From Rhynochetos jubatus (Eukaryota; Chordata; Aves; Eurypygiformes; Rhynochetidae), in contig CM050654.1 in the NCBI GenBank assembly GCA_027574665.1, positions 42,351,722 through 42,415,721 of the forward strand: DNA of 64,000 nucleotides, given 5' to 3'. Position 1 is the stretch's first letter. Every line of letters starts with the position of its first letter. Positions 12,172 through 22,552 of this stretch are shown piece after piece. Made by a program: the position numbers and the translations under genes. The notes below the pieces were generated by a model. The model made no database searches, was not told the DNA's origin, and worked only from the letters and a program-made list of their open reading frames with translations.

Positions 12172-14380
12172 TTGGCGATTGGTGACGTTAACCCCCGCGG
12201 TCCTGCAGCACGAGCCCTTCCCCGGTCCCCGAGCAGATGCTTTGCATCGATATTTTCGGCTGTCAAAAACAGGACCGTGACTGGGGGCCAGGGGTGCTGC
12301 GGGGGGGCGAGGGGAGGATTAAGCCTTTGGAATAAACTTTTAAATGATGAACTGTGTGTTGGAGAGAGATTTCTTGTGAAGGCAAACACAAGCTGCGCAT
12401 GTGAACTCAGCTCCCTCCAGCAGCACCCAAGCGCCTGCCACGGGGAACGGATCCAGCCCAGCTCCATGTGGGATGACCAGGTCTGGAAAGAGAAAAATCC
12501 CGAAAAGCTAAGATTTCTTGCCACTGTTAGAAAGCAAAAAGACAGAAAAAGGAGACTCACTTTTCTAATAATTGCAGTTCCTAGAAGAAATAAATCCTCA
12601 TTCTGGTGGATTTTGTGCCAGCCCCGACACGACTCGGAAGATCCCTGCAGAGCTCACAAGGTTAAGAAGCTTTCCAAATGAACTACGTTACTAAAGTCCT
12701 TCTCTTAATCCTTACGCTTTTTAACACTCGGTGCAAAAATCACGGAAAACCTCACAGTTTGGAACTGTCAGGCTTCATCTGTGCTGTTGGTAAACAGAGA
12801 TAGCAACAAGGTGGTCGCCCAACACCAGCACAGGCACGTCGCCGCTTCGGCTGGATTTATCCGTGACTAACAATGTCTTTGCTCACCATAACTCACTGCT
12901 ATCCACACCTCATTTTATTTTTCCTTGCAGAAAAACTTGCGATCTAGCAGTGAAATCAAACAGTGGTGATTTTTGCTTTCTGCTTTACAGGGTTATCGAG
13001 GATTTAAACCCCTGGTTATACCATAAGTCTTAGTCAGAACTTTTCCTTTTTCTCAAACACCATCACTCTCCTTAAAAAAAAAACCAAAAACAAAAAAACC
13101 CAAAAACCAACAAACCTCCTGCTTGCCTTTAAAATCATCCCAATCTCCTGCTTCTAAACTCGACTCCAATCTCAATCTTAAAAGCTCAAGGAAAAAACAA
13201 TAAGAAACAGCCCTTTGTGAGCGAGACTGCTCAGGCTGGTGTGGCAGGGTCCCGATCCCAAAGCGTGGCAATCAGGGGCTCATGAAATCCTACAAAACCT
13301 CAAAGATTGTGCAAACAGTGGGGGGCTCCAAGGGCACCCAGCAACGCCCCAACACCACCAGTGCTTCCAGACAGCTGCTCCAATAAACCCTTCTAGTGCC
13401 TTCGCCAAACTTGGGGCCTTATTTTTAAGGGAATCACTGTTGCCGTGACTATTATTAGCCTGGGCACATGCTGCACACTCTCCTAACTCGCCAGGGCATC
13501 TCTGAAATTCAGGGGGTGGGAAAGGGATTGCGGGAGCAGGGCTCAAAGCCCAAAGGATGAGGACAAGGGCTTGATCCAGGCTGACCATGGGGCCAGGTTA
13601 ACAGCTCCCAAACTGCATGATTAATTCTGGACATCAAGGGCTGGGGGGGGTGAAAGATCCTGCATGTTATTTGTTTATGGCTTTTCATGGCCACAGCACA
13701 AGTTAATCAGCCCCAATGCTGCAAGCACCAGCTGCAGGTCCTGCAGGCGCTTGCGCTGAGAGATGCTGCGAAGCCAAGTTTTCGGTGCTGCATTCAGCGC
13801 TGCTGCAGCGTCATTCAGCATCACTTTAACAGCTGCAGTTTAACCCAGGACAAACACAGGCTTTGTTCAGATGCTCCAAAGATGTTTATTTCTTTTACCT
13901 CAAGACTTATCCTGGGCTTCAGAGAAATAAAAGCCACATACAGATTCATCTGCTGTTGAACTGTGTAGGGAATTATTTTAACTGTACAAGTGCCACCCTG
14001 GCATTCTGTTTGCTTTCCATTAGAAACTTTGGTTCTGCTTAAAATCAATATTGTGGGTCAGAGGAATGAAGGAACGAGGGATGGCATGCAGAAATCCTCA
14101 CTTAGGAAAATTAACATTTTAAGTTCTACCGCTTGATGATCTCCCTGTGCAGCCCAAATCAGTCATTCTAACGTAGAAAGCTTTAAATGTGAAAGCTCCC
14201 CCTGCATCTGCCAGCCCCCAGCTACGCTCACTGTCAGCAATACCTGAGCCGGGTTCCTCCGAAAACAAACCCCGAGGGATGTGGCGAGCTGCGGTAGGGG
14301 CTGAGGCTGAACCTGCAGCCAGGGACCCTTCTCCCAGCCGGTAATTCCTTACTTCAGGAGCAGGGATTAGGGGGGAAGCT
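12172..14380. other. non-coding DNA, GC-rich at its start
   Basis: Positions 12172-12330 are GC- and CpG-rich. A 217-codon open frame spans 12028-12681, but its product is low in sense and overlaps a 155-codon frame on the other strand. An A-rich tract lies at 13074-13116. No gene, RNA or mobile element was recognised. Confidence 0.6.
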
Positions 14381-14880
14381 CCTATTTATTTTGCAAAATA
14401 AAACATCTCGTCTCGATCAGATGAGTAATTGTTCATGCTGATGCCAGCTAATAAGTGCCACCACCCTGGCATTCACCTGCTCGAGCAGCCTGTTCCCAGG
14501 AAGCACAGTACGTGCCGGCTGGAGCACCGTACGCCTTCGGAAAGGGGGTGGCTGCACTGACAGAGCCATCGCCGAGTTTCTCCCTTCAACAGTAAAATAC
14601 CAGCCTGAATATTTGTGTGTGTGCAGCGGTTGTCAACAGGCAGCGCATCTCCCAGCGCTAGGTCCAAGTTACGGGTAAATGTTGATTTTCCGATGGGGCT
14701 GCTGCGCTCTCCCAGTGACGCTACACGTACGAGTAAACATCCATCACCCATCAAAGGCATCTCTGGAGCGCCCACCAATCACCATAGTAACTGAGAACCA
14801 ATTACCGTAATTAAGATTCACATGGAGTTGTCCCTTATAATCAGAAGCTATTCTAATTTTTAATTTATTTATCTATAGGT
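14381..14880. promoter_or_regulatory. conserved-element-like block
   Basis: AT-rich ends (TATTTATTTTGCAAAATAAA near 14382-14402; CAATTACCGTAATTAAGATT near 14799-14818) bracket a middle with retained CpG words. There is no low complexity and no convincing frame. The texture fits a developmental enhancer. This is inference. Confidence 0.3.
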
Positions 14881-15560
14881 GTCTCTGGTGCTCTCACCCG
14901 CCACCGAGCCCGGGTGCAGCACGGGCGAGCTCCCCACCCCGGCGCTGCGACCTTTTGCATTTAAAGGTCATGGGGAAAGCCTGCAGCTAGGAGGGGAAGG
15001 GAGGAGGGGAAGGGGTACCACCACCACCTTTAGGGCTGAAGGCAGCCAAGCACAGGGTCTGATGCGGGGGTGCCCGGTTAAACCCGCACCCTCGGGGTAT
15101 TGTTTCCAGGCAGGGATGCCAAGGAGCCCCCACGCAGCCAGAGGGTGATGGCCCATGCCCTCCCTCCGGCAGCTCAGTTGTCCCAGGCACCAGTCACCGG
15201 CGTGGAGCGGAGGCAGGGAGCTGGCCCCAGCTCTTAGAGCTGTCACTTGGTGGGAACCCCAGGCAGATTGGCAGCCAGGAGGCTGGGGCAGCTAAGCAGC
15301 CTGCTAGGGCCTCCCCACGCCAGCACAGCCTGGGCTGCTGGGCTGGAACAAGGCAGCTACACAAAAATTCCTCACTCTGGAGCCAAAACCCCTTTTTTTT
15401 TTTTTTTAAATACATGCTATCAATTGTGGCAGCAGCATTGTAGGGCTGCAGGGAGGGTAACACATGAGAGGCCGTGACAGCATTTCCCTTATATTTCAAG
15501 TGTGCATGTGGTGGGGGGAAATGCAAGGACAGCGTGCGCTTTTCCTTCCTGACTGCCTAC
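14881..15560. other. GC-richer non-coding DNA with a T15 run
   Basis: Unique GC-rich sequence. A run of 15 T occupies 15393-15407. Open frames exist on both strands and overlap. No gene was recognised. Confidence 0.65.
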
Positions 15561-16900
15561 ATTTGCTGTTGTCATCAGGCACTGTAATGGCATCAGACAC
15601 TCAGAAATCATAAAATACTAAAGGACTGTCACTTATTATTAAATTAAGTTATTATTGGACATTTTTTCTGTAATGTTTGTTAATGGTATCAGCACACTGC
15701 ATTAGATAATTTGACCCCCTTTTCTATCGCTAGACACAAAATAGATATGAAGATAAAGCAAAAATTTACTGACTATTCTGCACGGTGAATATCTCAATAA
15801 AATAAAGAATCTTGTATAGAAATGTAAAGAAAGCACGCTGTACATCAAAATGCTTTTTTCAGAGAAAATTTTTTTAGTTGTGAGCATAGCAGGTACCTAC
15901 TCCAAAATGCCCCATTAAAGATCCATTTCTGAGCCCCAAACACCTCCTTCCCCCAGCTCCACTCTCGGTGGTGAATGGCACAAGAGACACTTCTGTTGCG
16001 TAAAGTCAAGTGGGGTTACGCTGGGTTACGTTGCATCACTAGGCACGAGACATAACCACATGTAAAGTGACATAATGCAAATTTCAACAAGATGTGGGTT
16101 TCCTCCTACGCACTGAAATGCTTTCCAGGACCTGCACTCCGCTGGCTCTCTGGATGATGACTGAAGATCGGCAGTACCTCGGGGGAGCACCACGCACAGC
16201 AAAGCCTCCACCTCGATCAGCTGCATCGCTGGAAAGATGCTTTTATTAAAAATATTAGCTTCTCCCTTTCCTTTAGTTCCATCATCCAGCCTGTCTTTTC
16301 TTTACCTGATTCCCGACACCTAACCTGGTTAAAACCATGAGCCATGCAGGTATAGGTCAGCAGACCTATACATCCATCTGGAAACGTGCACTGCACGTGG
16401 AATACTCATTTTTAAAACCTACAGATGTATAGATACACAGGAGCACAATCCTAGATGCTCAGCGAGTTGTAATTATTAGAAAGCTAGTCCTTTACCCTTT
16501 AGTTAAAAAAGCAAAAGGCTAAAGTGCTTTTATTTAGTTAATAGCTTAACCACCTCCCTGCCGGGGGCTCAGCATAGCCACAGGCAGCACCCCTGAACGT
16601 GTCCCCCTGCCTCAGGCTGCTCAGGCAATGTAACTCTCCATAAAACCCAGCCAGCGCATCCCCAAGCTAACAAGAAAAGGACTATGTGAAGAGCAGGAGC
16701 AATTTTCCTCACTCACAGCCGTGATAATCTACTCACGTCCCAGCGGCTGAGCTGCTTTAGCCTCTTCTAAGCTAGCAAAGGCAAACTGCTGCCAGTAGTG
16801 ATCATGCAAATGTGTAAATATTTATGAACTCGCAAGTTTTGAACACACAACCTTTATGGCTGTCAGTCTTCATGGTTATAGATCTTCTTGGCTTACAGAT
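15561..16900. other. non-coding DNA, AT-rich at 15590-15890
   Basis: Positions 15590-15890 are AT-rich and conserved-looking (TAAAGGACTGTCACTTATTA). A 9-bp inverted repeat with a 4-base loop lies at 16350-16371. The stretch 16430-16560 is AT-rich. No exon or mobile element is seen. Confidence 0.55.
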
Positions 16901-19203
16901 CTGCTTTTGAGCATGAGAACTTCCTAATTCCGAGCCTGGTAAGTCAGGACAGGTTTTCATGCCAGCCTCAACACAACAGGTTCAATTTGTTTTCAGAAAG
17001 GGGTGGAAGGGACATGATGACAAAAGCCATGGGACCCCACTGGCCCGGCCAAACTCCCCCCAGTTGTGCCACAGGGGATATCCCTGTGCTCCTCCTGCAT
17101 CTCTCCGAGGCAGAACTCACCAGCCAAAGACTGTATCAGGCTCGTTTTCCTCATCAGCTCCAACACCACACAGAAGGTCAATGTCCAGTTGATGCAGTTC
17201 AGTGCTAACTGTAGCCAATTGATACTAATATAAAGGAATTTATAGAATTTCCAAGCTACAGCATAAGACTTGTTCCTATTAAGTTCCAGTTTTCCACCTG
17301 AAGAATTGTTCTGCAAAGCAGAAACCCATCTTCCATTCGGTGTTTCCCATGTCTGTTATAACGCAGTAAACTTCAGGTCACAGCTCACTCTGTCCACAGG
17401 CAAGAGCATGGTTTACTGAAATTCTTTTAAAATAAGCCACTCCTACCAATTTATTCCAGGTTTGTGAACCTTATTTCATTAGTACCGAAAAGTAACACCC
17501 ATGGCTTGACTTCAGGATCTCAGCTGAAGAGCTGGAAATAAACCTGCTGCAGGTTCCACCAGGCAGCAGATCACGTTTGTCATTTCAAGTTCAACCACGA
17601 TTCAAGGAAAAATTATACAGATGAGAAAAAACCCAAGTGAAACTCCTATTTGTTTACCTTAGTAAAACTGTGGATTTTTCCACTACTTGGTCACTTTGTT
17701 GATTTACTTTAGGTAATAACAAACAAGCATTGCAAAATATCATCCAATCTCTTGAAACACCAAGCCCCAACCACCAAAGCGGGACTCCAGGCAGACAGCG
17801 ATACACACCAACGCTCCTCTTCAGGGCACAGGGAGGCAAACTGTCCTAAACTCAAGTGGAGTTAAATGCTCTGGTTACCTTCAGATGGCACATTATATCT
17901 GAGATGTAAGTAACAGGCTGCTTTATTCCTAAGAAATGTAATATTGTGCTTTGATTTGGCTTAGCTTGTCAGATATTCCTCTTGAAACCCAATACATATG
18001 TTTGTCTTGGGTTGTTGCCCAGACTAGGAAATTGTTAAATATCTTTTATGTACCACTTGTCTACATTCAAGAGAAGAATAACGGGGTGCTTGAGATTACT
18101 CCTTTCATTGCTCATCAACTGGGATCAGGTCTGTGGGAAGAAAAACCACGTACTACACCAAAATTATTGAGCCACCTGGAAGAAACAAACTGCTGACTCT
18201 GACGGCTTCAGAGGTACCAACCCTTAGCTGGTTTTGACTCACACTGGAGTGGAAAGTACTGAGACGCAACTGCCAGTGAAACCCAACGTATTTCCAAAGT
18301 AAGACCAAAATTCAGACACAACAGCTTTCAAGTCACCCCAATTCTGTTTTCTGCTCTTAAACCTGCACACATCTCCTAGCTGGAGGTATCAAAAAGCTCA
18401 CATAGCAAAGATCAAGTCATTCCTGGCCACCCACAATTACCATGACAACAAAACCAATGCAGTACCTTTCATCCAGCACTAAGACCAACACCAGAAGAAC
18501 TAATCTTGCTTGAACTACCCCAAGTATTGTGTCTATAACATTTATAGTGCACCTGGCAGCCCATCAGATGGCAAAGCAGAGACCTGGTTGGTTGCCCTAC
18601 ATTGATCCTTCTCCCAGTTGGCAACAGACAGGTGCATCTCATTGCCTATCTGCTCACCCTAATGGGAAACTCTGAGGGGAAAAACAGCAGCTGAAAACTG
18701 TTGGTTGCTTTTATTTTATTTATCACTAGTTGTGACTCTTTACAGATACAGAAAGTTTTGCTTTATAGGTGGAGACACAAAGTTCATCTAACACAAACTC
18801 CCCTAAACCCATCTTATAATGTTAAAATACATAAAAACAGGGATAAGGACATATGCAACACCTTTTTTTTTTTTTTAAATCAAGTTTTAGGATTCCATAT
18901 TAATTACTTTCTTTATATTCGGTAGACCATGCAACTAAGATGACAAGTCCATCTTTGTCAATCCTTGTTGGGAGAAGGGACTCCATCAGGTACAGCAGGA
19001 AAGGTCTTTGAATTTGCACATAAAATGTAGAAGTGGTAAAACGTAAACCAGACCAGTAGCCAGTTCTGTGGCTGGTTTAAGTTGAACTTCTGAAGACTCT
19101 GGAATGACTCTGGACTGTGTCAGCAGAGCATCTGGCCGTTACACCTTTCTCCCCTGATATCACTGCAGAGGGAGGTCTGGCAGGGTGAGTCCTCCGCTTT
19201 TCG
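16901..19203. other. unique non-coding DNA
   Basis: Ordinary intergenic or intronic texture with a T14 run at 18863-18876. The longest open frames are about 107 codons. The frame at 17951-18196 has no family I recognise. No CR1 copy or RNA gene was found. Confidence 0.65.
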
Positions 19204-19290
19204 TAGAATCACAGAATGGTTTGGGTGGGAAGGAACCTTAAAGACCATCTAGTTCCACCCCCTGCCATGGGCAGGGACACCTTCCACTAG
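19204..19290 (-). mobile_element. CR1 LINE, short 3'-end fragment
   Basis: The reversed CR1 tail is seen as TAGAATCACAGAATGGTTTG, then AACCTTAAAGACCATCTAG and CCTGCCATGGGCAGGGACAC. It is only about 87 bases, cut just after CCTTCCACTAG, so it carries the 3' UTR end only. It is either a very short 5'-truncated insertion or the remnant of a longer copy. Confidence 0.9.
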
Positions 19291-19740
19291 AAGGCTTCAT
19301 AGCTGATGCACAGCCCACAGTTTCCTGCGCCCCTTCTCAGTAAGGTGCTAACTGCAGACTCCTCTAGCAAGTTCTCATGTTAGTAAAACTTCACTATTTC
19401 ATCAAAGCATACAGAAGAACATTTCCTGGTATATGCTGAACTGCTATAAATAATCATACCAGGGTATACTTGGCAAATCCATGAGCAGAGCAGACCCTTA
19501 CTCCTGGGCGGTGTTCGTGGATGTGCATTTCCCACATGCTACACATTCTTGCCCTGGTCGCACCAACTCTCCTAGATACCTGTGTGCTGAACACGTAAAC
19601 AAGGCAGGCTATTTGTTCCCTTACTCATTATTCCCAACATATAATTTACAAAGCATGAAATAATGAGATTACACCACTGATGAAAAACAAATCTTGGAGA
19701 TTCACCTGAATGAAAACATGAACCGAGGCTTTGGGCTGTC
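19291..19740. other. unique non-coding DNA
   Basis: No gene or repeat was recognised. If the arrestin-like relic on the minus strand ever continued, its missing 3' part would lie here, but I cannot read further arrestin-like residues in any frame. Confidence 0.55.
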
Positions 19741-20199
19741 TCAAGATTTCATTTCCCCTATCACCTTGCTGTGTCTGCACATGTATGAGAAGGGAACCAG
19801 GGGGTAAATGTTGCTGGACTCAGTATATTGATGGGGTTTTTTGGCTGAAATCTTGATCTCCAAGTGTACCGTGCAGCATTGCTTTAGATGCAGAGACACC
19901 ATCACTTCAGTAGGTCCATGGTAGTAAACCTCATCAGCAAGAAGAAACATTTTTGATGGATTTATGGGCACAGTCCTAGACTAATCAAGCTGGTGAACTG
20001 GCTGTAATTCACAGACAAGCCCAAAATATGTACCATTTTTAACAGTGGTCAGAAATGTGAAAAATTGGTAGTGTTTTGCTTGTTCAAGGTGCTGCACAGA
20101 AGTCATGCCTGGCTGGAAGAGTCCTGTGACAAAGTGGGAGGGTTTTGTGCTTTGTGGCGGTTGCAAGGTTAGCACCTCCTTAATATAATACAGGAACAC
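19741..20199 (-). pseudogene. possible arrestin-like pseudogene fragment
   Basis: One minus-strand frame runs from 20199 to 19741 with a single internal stop (TAG at 19981-19983), about 152 codons in all. After that stop it encodes E-V-Y-Y-H-G (19932-19915), then 19 residues, then I-K-I-S (19857-19846). Vertebrate arrestins open their C-lobe with E-I-Y-Y-H-G, 19 residues and I-K-I-S, the same spacing. A following S-S-N-I-Y can be placed on S-S-D-Y-Y of S-arrestin. Upstream, L-Q-P-P-Q and T-S-V fall roughly where the N-lobe end would be, but those matches are weak. The frame ends in TGA at 19741-19743, well short of a full C-lobe, and no start is recognisable. No introns can be placed. If real, this is a dead, diverged fragment. 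Chance similarity remains quite possible, and no functional product is expected. Confidence 0.33.
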
Positions 20200-21424
20200 T
20201 TAAGGGTCTGGATAAAAACTGCAAACAGAAATTGTCTCAGGGCATGAAATGCAATAGTTTTATGTTCTCTGGTGCTCACGCTCACAAGAAGGCAGCCAGG
20301 TCTCTCCCAGACTCTCTGCAAGGCTGTTGTGGCACCGTGGAGCAGCAGCCATGGCTCTACATATCCCACATACACCACTGGTGTTTTTAAATGCAGAGGC
20401 CCGCATTTCTCACGCCCTGCATGACAAAAGGAACAAAATAGCTCTCTCTTGGTGGGAACTGAAACCCAGGGAAGGTCCTAGGTTGCATGAGCACTGCCTG
20501 TGCTGCCGAACTTCCTGAAGGCAGTGTTTCTGCATCCCAAGGCTGGGGGTGATGGCCATGGCTCTGCTCCTGGCTGGGGGGTAACTCTTGCTCAGCAACT
20601 CCAGTGATATGGGTGTGATGGACATTTCTGGGCTTCTGGGAACAAGAAAGTCTCTTCGATAACAGCATCCAGGACAGGACACTCCAGGGTCACCAAGGAA
20701 CCCTAATACCTTGTACTTTTAGCCACTGTGAAAAGCACCTTTTTTTCCCCCAGCACTTATGAGGAAGATGCTGAAATGAGCCACGTCAAAGAAGATTAAC
20801 CAAGTCAGGGCTAGCTTAGACCCTTGTGGAGAATCAGCCGTACTGTTCACAGCAATTTTTTCCCTAGCCCCAAAATAATTTGTCTGGAAAAGGTTGTAAA
20901 ATTTAGCCAGCCTGACGTTAGCAAAATAAATGCCAGGGCTGCTCATCTAGTTGAACGTGTCTGCATGTCTGAAACCCTCAGATCTTAGTATCTTGATTTG
21001 ATTATCTTGATTATCAGCATCTGTTTTAGTGGCTTACACTATCAAACAGAAGACATCAGTTTGAATTATGGCTTCTGTCTTTTACCTCCTGACATAGCTG
21101 TCAGGCCCAGACTGTGAGGAGGAGGACTGTAAAAGCAAAATAAATCTGTTGTGTTCTGGAACGTCCGAAACAAGAGGGGAAAAGAGCCAAAGCCCTCAGA
21201 AACTGTGGCTTTGGGTGCTACCCCAGGAGAACCTATTTGGGAAGGTAATTTCCTGCAAGAACATCAATATGTCGGATCTTCTTTACATCTCCAAAGGTGG
21301 ATGGAAACCTAACCATGGTGATGTCCAACCACACCAGTAGCTTTCTGTTTCTCACCTGGACACTTGGATGCCTTTGGACAACACCTCCAGGCTTAGGAAC
21401 ATCAGATGCCAGGATATCTTTTTT
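20200..21424. other. unique non-coding DNA
   Basis: This stretch lies upstream, in the minus-strand sense, of the arrestin-like relic. I looked for the arrestin N-lobe here and found only weak, frame-shifting resemblances (L-A-E-S-L near 20300-20320) that I do not count. No other gene or repeat was seen. Confidence 0.55.
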
Positions 21425-21711
21425 TAGAATCATGGGAAGATTTAGGTTGGAAGGGAGCTTAAAGATCGTCCAGTCCCACTTCCTGCCATGGGCAGGGACA
21501 CCTTCCATAGCCCAGGTTGCTCCAAGCCTCACCCAGCCTGGCCTTGGACACTCCACAGCTTCTCTGGGCAACCTGTCCCAGGGCTCGCCACCCTCTCCAG
21601 GAAGAATTCCTTCCTGATGGCCCATCTCAATCTCCCTCTTCCTGTTTAAACCTGTTACCCCTTGTCCTGTCACTCCCTGCCCTTGGGAAAAGTCTCCAGC
21701 TTTCTTGTAGG
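21425..21711 (-). mobile_element. CR1 LINE, 3' fragment of about 290 bases
   Basis: A reversed CR1 copy running from TAGAATCATGGGAAGATTTA through CCTGCCATGGGCAGGGACAC, CCAGCCTGGCCTTGGACACT, GAAGAATTCCTTCCTGATGG and CTTGTCCTGTCACTCCCTGC to CTCCAGCTTTCTTGTAGG. It covers the end of ORF2 and the 3' UTR. A short internal gap (GACACTCCACAGCTTCTC lacks the usual CCAGGGATGGGG segment) separates it from sister copies. Confidence 0.95.
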
Positions 21712-22427
21712 CAATATTACTATTAATGGCTTTGCCACATTGCTTGATCCTCCTCTCACCAATCTCTTCACAAGTGACAGGGTTTGCAAAAGTCAGTTAT
21801 AGAGCACAGTTAGGACGCAGATATCAGACTTCCGTGGGCTGAGATGGCAACATTCAGTCCTACATGTGAAGAAGAGTTGAACAGGTGAAAATTTGTAAAT
21901 AGAACCTGAATTTTTCTCATACATTTTGTAACAAAGCATATCTGTCTCACCGGAGTTTGGGTGCCACAGCAGAAGAAATGTCAAATATTAATATCTGCAA
22001 AAGCTCTTTTTCTGGTCCACAGATCGCTGCCTCCAACGGAGAACATGGTGAATAGACAGAGCTGGAGCTATTTCTGATGTTCCCTGGGGTTTTGGTTTTT
22101 TTTCCAGGTCCTTCGATTTCATCTCCTTTTCTTTTTCCCTTTGGTAAGATACTCACAAATCTTCATTTTACTCAAGGTTTGTTCCTCTCTCCCATTCTGC
22201 TTTTGACTTACTTTCCTTCATTTTCCCAAGCTCCTGCCATTTCTCATCATACCATCTAATTCTTTTTTTTCCATAGTGCATGAAAACACATATTTCCTCT
22301 TTGTCATGCTAAAGGGGCTGGTTATCATTAAAATCAAGAAGTAAGATGCATGTAGGAATGACACTGATGCTTTAGGAACCTTTGATCTTTATTACTCCAA
22401 GAATCTCTCCCTGAAGGAATACCATAC
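21712..22427. other. unique non-coding DNA
   Basis: No gene was recognised. A minus-strand frame at 21947-22156 is rich in K and S but matches no family I know and has no clear splice borders. If the exon candidate just to the right is real, this would be its downstream intron or 3' region. Confidence 0.55.
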
Positions 22428-22552
22428 CTTCGCTGCAGTGATTTCCATTGCTCATTCGTCCAAAATTCCGGTTTATGGCATACACATGGTCCTTCTTTCC
22501 TCTCTCCCCAGGACGGTCAATGCTCACCAACTTGCTTGGGCCAGTCTCGCAC
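22428..22552 (-). CDS. candidate orphan exon, protein family not recognised
   Basis: On the minus strand a 125-base segment is bordered by a 3' splice-like sequence (TGTCTTTAATTTTTAAG ending at 22553) and a 5' splice-like GTATGG starting at 22427. One frame is open throughout. It has a split first codon, 41 complete codons and one base of a last codon, and stops lie just outside both borders. The 41 residues start C-E-T-G-P-S-K, contain R-P-G-E-R-G-K-K-D-H-V-Y-A-I-N-R and end N-G-N-H-C-S-E. The composition is balanced and protein-like, with a cysteine near each end, as in small extracellular modules. I do not recognise the family. No neighbouring exon was found on either side, and a chance open stretch of this size is not rare in 64 kb. 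It could be a true exon, an exon of a decayed gene, or chance. Confidence 0.3.

Noticed and set aside
12028-12681. 217-codon open frame on the plus strand
   Set aside because: Overlaps a 155-codon minus-strand frame and crosses a homopolymeric C run. The product resembles no known protein.
20200-20380. Possible continuation of the arrestin-like relic (L-A-E-S-L, L-K-C-S-C words)
   Set aside because: The words fall in different frames and match only a few residues each, too weak to count.
22077-22145. Splice-like TTTTTTTTCCAG ... GTAAGA pair on the plus strand
   Set aside because: It would enclose only about 36 bases of pyrimidine-rich sequence without meaning as an exon.
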